This document shows, piece after piece, positions 5,271 to 9,144 of a stretch of DNA of 9,144 nucleotides; positions within the stretch are counted from its first letter, which is position 1; every line of letters starts with the position of its first letter. The translations under genes were made by a program, and so were the position numbers. The stretch comes from Planctomycetaceae bacterium (lineage in GTDB: Bacteria; Planctomycetota; Planctomycetia; Pirellulales; UBA1268): positions 1 through 9,144 of the forward strand of contig PKCL01000508.1 of the NCBI GenBank assembly GCA_002862165.1, written 5' to 3'. The notes beneath the pieces were generated by a model, which ran no database searches, had not been told where the DNA came from, and worked only from the letters and a program-made list of their open reading frames with translations.

Positions 5271-8051
5271 TTATTGAACAGCTGCTTGAGCAGCTGCCAG
5301 CCGAGCAACAGGTACCCGATACGGTGAACAACTCACATAATCGAGTCCAAGTTCATGGCAGAAGTGGACAGAGTGCGGGTCACCGCCATGTTCACCACAG
5401 ATACCAAGTTTAATTTTTGGACGACCTTCGCGACCTTTTTCAACAGCAATCTTCATCAGCTGGCCAACACCAGTGACATCAATTGATGCAAAGGGGTTTG
5501 CTTTGAGAATTCCTTCGTCGGTGTACTTATTAAGAAATGAACCCATGTCATCTCGGCTCATGCCAAGAGTTGTTTGAGTAAGGTCATTTGTACCGAACGA
5601 AAAGAATTCAGCGGTCTCAGCTATTTCATCAGCTGTGAGTGCTCCACGTGGGATTTCAATCATGGTACCAACAAGATACTTGATCTTTTGTCCCGTTTCT
5701 TTCTGCACTTGTTCCGCTGCTTCGTGGATGACAGCTACTTGATTGTCAAGTTCTTTCTTGAACCCAACTAATGGGACCATGATCTCTGGGCGTACTTGAA
5801 TCCCAGATTTCTGGACTTTGCAAGCTGCTTCGAAAATTGCTCGAGCCTGCATGGCTGAGATCTCCGGGTAGCTGATTCCAAGGCGACAGCCACGATGTCC
5901 AAGCATGGGGTTAAACTCATGTAAGGACGCAACCCGCTTCGCAACGACTTCGGGGCTTAGCTTGAGTTTTTTAGCCAAATCTTCTTGTGATTTTTTATCA
6001 TGTGGCACGAACTCATGAAGCGGTGGATCCAACAGTCGAATTGTTGCAGGACGACCTTCGAGTGCTTTAAAGATGCCTTCAAAGTCTTCCCGCTGGAATG
6101 GTAGAAGTTTCTTTAATGCCGTACGACGAACATCTTCACTTTCAGCCAGAATCATTTCCCGCATGGCATCAATGCGATCACCTTCGAAGAACATATGTTC
6201 GGTTCGAGTGAGGCCGATCCCTTCTGCACCAAATGCAATTGCCTGACGAACTTGTTCCGGTGTATCGGCATTTGTTCGTAAGCCAAGCTTTCGGTGCTTG
6301 TCTGCAAGCTTCATAATAAAGTCGTAATATTGAAAGACTTTTGACTGCTTTGGCTTCATGGTGTTGCTGACCAGAACTTGTTTGAGTTCACTGTCCGCAG
6401 TTTCTATATTGCCTGCAAAAACTTCGCCATTGCTTCCATTAATTGATACCGCATCACCTTCCTTGAGTGTCTTGCCAGCACACGTGAGTGTTCCCTTGCC
6501 GTAATCAATAATGATTTCCCCAGCACCAGCGACACAAACCTTACCCATTTGTCGAGCAACTAAGGCCGCATGGCTTGAAACACCACCTCGGCTTGTCAGA
6601 ATTCCTTCTGCGGCAATCATACCGCGAAGATCTTCAGGACTTGTTTCAACGCGTGCAAGAACAACACGTTCTCCAGCCTCAGCTAACTCTTCTGCTTTTG
6701 CAGCAGTAAAGACGAGTTGACCAGCTGCAGCGCCCGGGCCTGCAGGAAGTCCGGTAGTCAGTAGACGACCTTCCTTCTTTGCCGCAGCATATGCCTTAAG
6801 GTCAAAAATTGGTGCAAGAAGTTGAGACAATGCATCAGGATCAGCTGACTTTAAAGCATGTATTGGCTTCATGAGCTTTTGCTTCACCATGTCATGTGCA
6901 ATTTTTACGTAAGCAAGGGCTGTTCGCTTACCGTTGCGAGTCTGAAGCATGTACAGCTTTTTCTTCTCAATGGTGAATTCAAAGTCCTGAACATCACCAA
7001 ACTTCTTCTCAAGTCTCTCGCGAACCTTTACAAGTTGCTTATAGGTATCACTGAAGACATGGTCTTTGGCCATAGTCGTCATTGGAAGCGGAGTACGGAC
7101 ACCGGCAACGACATCTTCACCTTGCGCATTCACAAGATACTCACCATAAAAAATATTTTCGCCTGTTGCGGGGTCACGGGTGAAGGCAACACCTGTTGCG
7201 CAGTCATCACCCATATTCCCGAACACCATTGTTTGTACGTTGACCGCAGTGCCCCACTCATCTGGAATTTTGTATTTCCGTCGATAGATGATAGCTCGCT
7301 CATTCATCCAGCTACCGAATACAGATCCAATGGCACCAATAAGTTGTTTGAAAGGATCTTGTGGGAAGCTTTTTCCAGTTCGATCTTTAATGAGCCGGAA
7401 GTATCGCTTGATCAGTTCGCGGAGTGCTTCCTCTGAAAGATCGGTATCATTTTCAATGCCAAGTTGATGTTTCAGCCCATCCATAACTTCATCAAAAGGC
7501 TCGTCTTCATTTTCATGGCGCTTTTGCACACCCATGACAACATCACCATACATCTGGATGAACCGTCGATATGAGTCATAGGCAAAACGTGGATTCCCGG
7601 TTGCTTTAGCAAGACCAAGAACGGTTTCGTCATTAAGCCCCAGGTTCAGAATGGTGTCCATCATGCCAGGCATGCTGTCACGTGCACCAGAGCGAACGCT
7701 TAAAAGCAATGCATTGGAGGGGTCACCAAATTTTTTCTTTGTCTCTTTTTCAATAGCTTTCAGGTTTCGAAGAATCTGGTCTTCGAGACCGGCAGGAAAC
7801 TTTTTGTGATTTGCGTAGTAGTCAATACATGTCTGTGTTGTGATAGTAAATCCTGGGGGCACTGGCAGGCCGATTTTTACCATCTGAGCCAGGTTCGCAC
7901 CTTTGCCGCCAAGGAGATCTCGCATGGTTCCATCACCATCACACTTTGACTTGCCAAAGTAGTAAATCATCCGAGCAGCTTTCGTAGCTTTTCCAGCTTT
8001 GCGAGCGACCTTCTTCTTAGCAGTTTTTTTCTTAGCAAACTTCTTGGCCAT
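5271..8051 (-). CDS. ppdK: Pyruvate, phosphate dikinase with Lys/Ala-rich N-terminal tail
   Basis: PPDK reversibly converts ATP, phosphate and pyruvate to AMP, pyrophosphate and phosphoenolpyruvate in the cytoplasm, linking glycolysis and gluconeogenesis. All domains are present in order. The ATP-grasp part has GGKGANLAQM (48-57) and SVRSGARDSMPGMMDT (118-133). The central swivelling domain has GGVSSHAALVAR with phospho-histidine H494. The C-terminal PEP/pyruvate barrel has IGLTRTEHMFF, SFGTNDLTQTTLG and KLGICGEHGGDP with catalytic C885. Family proteins are about 870-900 residues. This one is 926 from the ATG at 8051 because 26 residues with 11 Lys, 2 Arg and 8 Ala precede MIYYFGK. The frame extends to a TTG at 8120, but that extra stretch has no family character. 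The ATG at 7970 would remove the tail, so the exact start is not settled. S492 stands where the regulatory threonine usually is. The gene is monocistronic, with a promoter candidate at 8134-8162. Confidence 0.96.
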   Translation of the reverse strand: MAKKFAKKKTAKKKVARKAGKATKAARMIYYFGKSKCDGDGTMRDLLGGKGANLAQMVKIGLPVPPGFTITTQTCIDYYANHKKFPAGLEDQILRNLKAIEKETKKKFGDPSNALLLSVRSGARDSMPGMMDTILNLGLNDETVLGLAKATGNPRFAYDSYRRFIQMYGDVVMGVQKRHENEDEPFDEVMDGLKHQLGIENDTDLSEEALRELIKRYFRLIKDRTGKSFPQDPFKQLIGAIGSVFGSWMNERAIIYRRKYKIPDEWGTAVNVQTMVFGNMGDDCATGVAFTRDPATGENIFYGEYLVNAQGEDVVAGVRTPLPMTTMAKDHVFSDTYKQLVKVRERLEKKFGDVQDFEFTIEKKKLYMLQTRNGKRTALAYVKIAHDMVKQKLMKPIHALKSADPDALSQLLAPIFDLKAYAAAKKEGRLLTTGLPAGPGAAAGQLVFTAAKAEELAEAGERVVLARVETSPEDLRGMIAAEGILTSRGGVSSHAALVARQMGKVCVAGAGEIIIDYGKGTLTCAGKTLKEGDAVSINGSNGEVFAGNIETADSELKQVLVSNTMKPKQSKVFQYYDFIMKLADKHRKLGLRTNADTPEQVRQAIAFGAEGIGLTRTEHMFFEGDRIDAMREMILAESEDVRRTALKKLLPFQREDFEGIFKALEGRPATIRLLDPPLHEFVPHDKKSQEDLAKKLKLSPEVVAKRVASLHEFNPMLGHRGCRLGISYPEISAMQARAIFEAACKVQKSGIQVRPEIMVPLVGFKKELDNQVAVIHEAAEQVQKETGQKIKYLVGTMIEIPRGALTADEIAETAEFFSFGTNDLTQTTLGMSRDDMGSFLNKYTDEGILKANPFASIDVTGVGQLMKIAVEKGREGRPKIKLGICGEHGGDPHSVHFCHELGLDYVSCSPYRVPVARLAAAQAAVQ
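5279..5296. repeat. 7-bp hairpin at the extreme 3' end of ppdK
   Basis: CAGCTGC (5279-5285) and GCAGCTG (5290-5296) are perfect complements around a four-base loop. They lie inside the last codons of ppdK (LAAAQAAVQ). No T-run follows on the minus strand, so it is not a standard terminator. It may protect the 3' end or be a by-product of Ala/Gln codons. Confidence 0.45.
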
Positions 8052-8133
8052 CAGGGTGTGGAACCTTTCATGGTGAGGGATAGAGTGAGCCGAGCTTCGA
8101 CTTAAATTGCATGTTTTCAATCAAACGAAAGAA

Positions 8134-8162
8134 AATCTACGAACAAAGCCAAGAGGCGTCAA
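8134..8162 (-). promoter_or_regulatory. Sigma-70-type promoter candidate for ppdK
   Basis: On the minus strand TTGACG (complement of 8157-8162) is followed by exactly 17 bases and TAGATT (complement of 8134-8139). That gives 5 of 6 and 4 of 6 matches to the sigma-70 consensus. Transcription would begin near 8127, giving a leader of about 75 bases before the ATG at 8051. It also places the TTG at 8120 almost at the transcript start, which further disfavours that codon as the translation start. Confidence 0.5.
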
Positions 8163-8460
8163 CGAATCACTCTTTACAGACATGTACGCGTATCAGGCCT
8201 ACGTTTTTAGCAGTTTTCGAGTGACGGAACTAGATGCAGGATAGACTCAAGGAACGGGAGCGAAAATACGGCAGATTGACATCGTGAAAGCCTTTTTGTC
8301 GCAGTTTAAGGCTTCGATTGAAAAAACAGTATGTTCGTGGATTTGGTCAACAGAGGAACGCCCCTTGATATCTCGAGTTAGGTTGGGAAATACAGAGTCA
8401 TTTTGTTTCGTAGGCAATGCGAGGAGTTCCTTTCGCATCATGGAGTATGCATCGTTTTCG

Positions 8461-8489
8461 TTGCCTTTATAGAAAGAACGTGTTATGAA
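8461..8489 (+). promoter_or_regulatory. Promoter candidate for the cytochrome-type gene
   Basis: TTGCCT (8461-8466), 17 bases, then TATGAA (8484-8489) preceded by TGT gives a 4-of-6 plus 4-of-6 match with an extended -10 TG element. The leader before the ATG at 8597 would be about 100 bases. Moderate to weak evidence. Confidence 0.35.
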
Positions 8490-8584
8490 TTTAATGATAG
8501 TAATCCCGCTGATCGATCCGCCTCAGGATCCGCACTTTCTCTTTGCTCAGAAGTGGCGACGCAGGTATTCCCGATAGGCTCTAC

Positions 8585-8588
8585 GGAG
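8585..8588 (+). promoter_or_regulatory. Ribosome binding site GGAG deciding the start at 8597
   Basis: GGAG sits eight bases before the ATG at 8597. Other in-frame candidates (ATG 8612, GTG 8660, GTG 8714) have weaker or badly spaced sites, so this motif selects 8597. A TGA immediately precedes that ATG in frame. Confidence 0.6.
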
Positions 8589-8596
8589 TTCAGTGA

Positions 8597-9144
8597 ATGG
8601 AACCTTTGCTCATGCGGACGTCGGTACAGCGTTCTTTCCTCACGGGTGGTGTTGAAAGAGTGATAGTTGCTTTGTGCCAGCGTACATTTAGAAATAGCGC
8701 GACTAGAACGAGCGTGACACTTTTTTGCTTCATCAGCCTTCTGCTCGTTCATTGTTGTAGTACTGCGGCATTATGTCTCGCAGTACAGCCTGATACGCTG
8801 ACATTTAATCATGATATACGACCGATTTTGTCACGTCACTGCTTTGCATGTCATGGGCCTGATAGCGAAGATCGACAGGCTGGCTTGCGACTCGATAGTC
8901 GTGAGGATGCGATGAAAGAACTCGCTAGTGGCATGCGGGCAATTATTCCTGGAAACCGAGGCGAGAGTGAATTAATTAACCGTATCTTTGAAAAAGACCC
9001 TGATGTCATTATGCCACCACCAGAAAGTAATCACGTACTGACACATGATCAAAAAAAGATTCTCAATGATTGGGTAGCCAAGGGTGCAGAATATCAGCCG
9101 CACTGGGCGTATGTTTCTCCAGAGAAGCACAAGGTTCCAAACAC
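8597..9144 (+). CDS. Exported planctomycete cytochrome-c-domain protein, DUF1549/DUF1553 type, N-terminal part
   Basis: The frame is open to the window end, giving 182 codons of a gene that should be much longer, since family members are usually about 700-1100 residues. A hydrophobic segment TLFCFISLLLVHCC (41-54) follows a basic n-region, so the protein is probably exported through Sec. Next comes FNHDIRPILSRHCFACHGPD, with haem-binding CFACH at residues 82-86. R-Q-A-G-L-R-L-D and IMPPPES follow, with M139 the likely haem ligand, then DWVAKGAEYQPHWAYV. This order is that of the planctomycete cytochrome c domain (PSCyt1) leading into DUF1549 and DUF1553, a family whose reaction is not established. 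It may serve electron transfer linked to polymer breakdown outside the cytoplasm; that is inference. The start at 8597 rests on GGAG eight bases upstream. It gives an unusually long n-region of about 40 residues, so GTG 8660 is possible. The gene is divergent from ppdK. Confidence 0.85.
   Translation, partial: MEPLLMRTSVQRSFLTGGVERVIVALCQRTFRNSATRTSVTLFCFISLLLVHCCSTAALCLAVQPDTLTFNHDIRPILSRHCFACHGPDSEDRQAGLRLDSREDAMKELASGMRAIIPGNRGESELINRIFEKDPDVIMPPPESNHVLTHDQKKILNDWVAKGAEYQPHWAYVSPEKHKVPN
8760..8786 (+). repeat. 8-bp inverted repeat in the signal-peptide coding region
   Basis: GTACTGCG (8760-8767) and CGCAGTAC (8779-8786) are perfect complements around an 11-base loop, inside codons for the end of the signal peptide. 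A few such pairs are expected by chance in 9 kb, so a function is only possible. Confidence 0.4.

Larger units (their letters stand above)
8052..8596. other. Divergent non-coding gap between ppdK and the cytochrome-type gene
   Basis: About 545 bases lie between the ppdK start and the next supported start. The gap contains a good minus-strand promoter candidate (8134-8162), a weaker plus-strand one (8461-8489), a TTGACA at 8276-8281 without a -10 partner, and a short inverted repeat GATCC-N6-GGATC at 8515-8530. Several small open frames cover it on both strands, but none has a ribosome binding site or recognisable composition. No tRNA or riboswitch fold was recognised by eye. Confidence 0.5.

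Noticed and set aside
5025..5327. Plus-strand 100-codon frame with nine Cys, next to the Cys-rich gene
   Set aside because: It needs a TTG start without a ribosome binding site. Its last 57 bases are antisense to the conserved ppdK end. It also spans a near-repeat whose period is not a multiple of three. Probably chance.
6858..7436. Plus-strand 192-codon frame inside ppdK
   Set aside because: It lies wholly antisense to the conserved ATP-grasp domain of ppdK and has no start signal.
8189..8208. CGTA-N7-TACG followed by TTTTT, resembling a plus-strand terminator
   Set aside because: The stem is only 4 bp (5 with a G-T pair), and no plus-strand gene ends nearby.
8276..8281. Perfect TTGACA -35 box on the plus strand
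   Set aside because: No -10-like hexamer is found 16-18 bases downstream (the bases there are GTCGCA/TCGCAG).
8284..8663. Small plus-strand frames (8284-8472 and 8403-8663) in the ppdK upstream gap
   Set aside because: They overlap each other, have no ribosome binding site, and show no signal peptide, motif or compositional bias. One runs into the real cytochrome-type gene in another frame.
8247..8752. Minus-strand frames at 8247-8441 and 8483-8752
   Set aside because: The second is antisense to the start and signal peptide of the cytochrome-type gene. The first has no supporting signal.

Overview
The window looks like chromosomal DNA of a planctomycete (phylum Planctomycetota). The strongest sign is the last gene. 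It encodes an exported protein with a CFACH haem motif, then an MPPP motif, then an HWAY stretch. This is the N-terminal layout of the planctomycete cytochrome-c/DUF1549/DUF1553 proteins that are highly expanded in that phylum. Supporting signs are a pyruvate phosphate dikinase with a histone-like lysine/alanine tail, long non-coding gaps, and MotB/TolR-like coiled-coil proteins next to an unusual S26 peptidase. I cannot name a genus.

Layout. Positions 1-2842 (+) hold three tightly spaced genes that look like one operon: the 3' part of a conserved hypothetical gene, a membrane-anchored coiled-coil protein resembling TolR/ExbD/MotB stators, and a signal-peptidase-I-like (S26) protein anchored by a single N-terminal hydrophobic segment that ends in a possible lipobox. 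Positions 2884-4119 (-) hold a convergent LarA-like (lactate racemase family, DUF2088) gene whose recognisable catalytic motifs are degenerate. After a non-coding divergent gap, 4552-4992 (+) encodes a small secreted cysteine/histidine-rich protein with a good ribosome binding site. Positions 5271-8051 (-) encode pyruvate phosphate dikinase, with a promoter candidate upstream. A second gap leads to the 5' part of the cytochrome-c/DUF1549-type gene (8597 to the window end, +).

How the genes relate. The first three genes probably act together in the cell envelope: two related C-terminal modules, one on a coiled-coil membrane anchor, plus a surface-anchored serine/lysine peptidase. An ExbB/TolQ/MotA-type partner would be expected upstream, outside the window. 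The other four genes look like independent transcription units: central carbon metabolism (PPDK), a LarA-like protein of unknown reaction, a small secreted protein, and a c-type cytochrome-linked exported protein. I see no CRISPR array, transposase, tRNA or rRNA. The parts I cannot map to a described system are the envelope operon and the cysteine-rich secreted protein.
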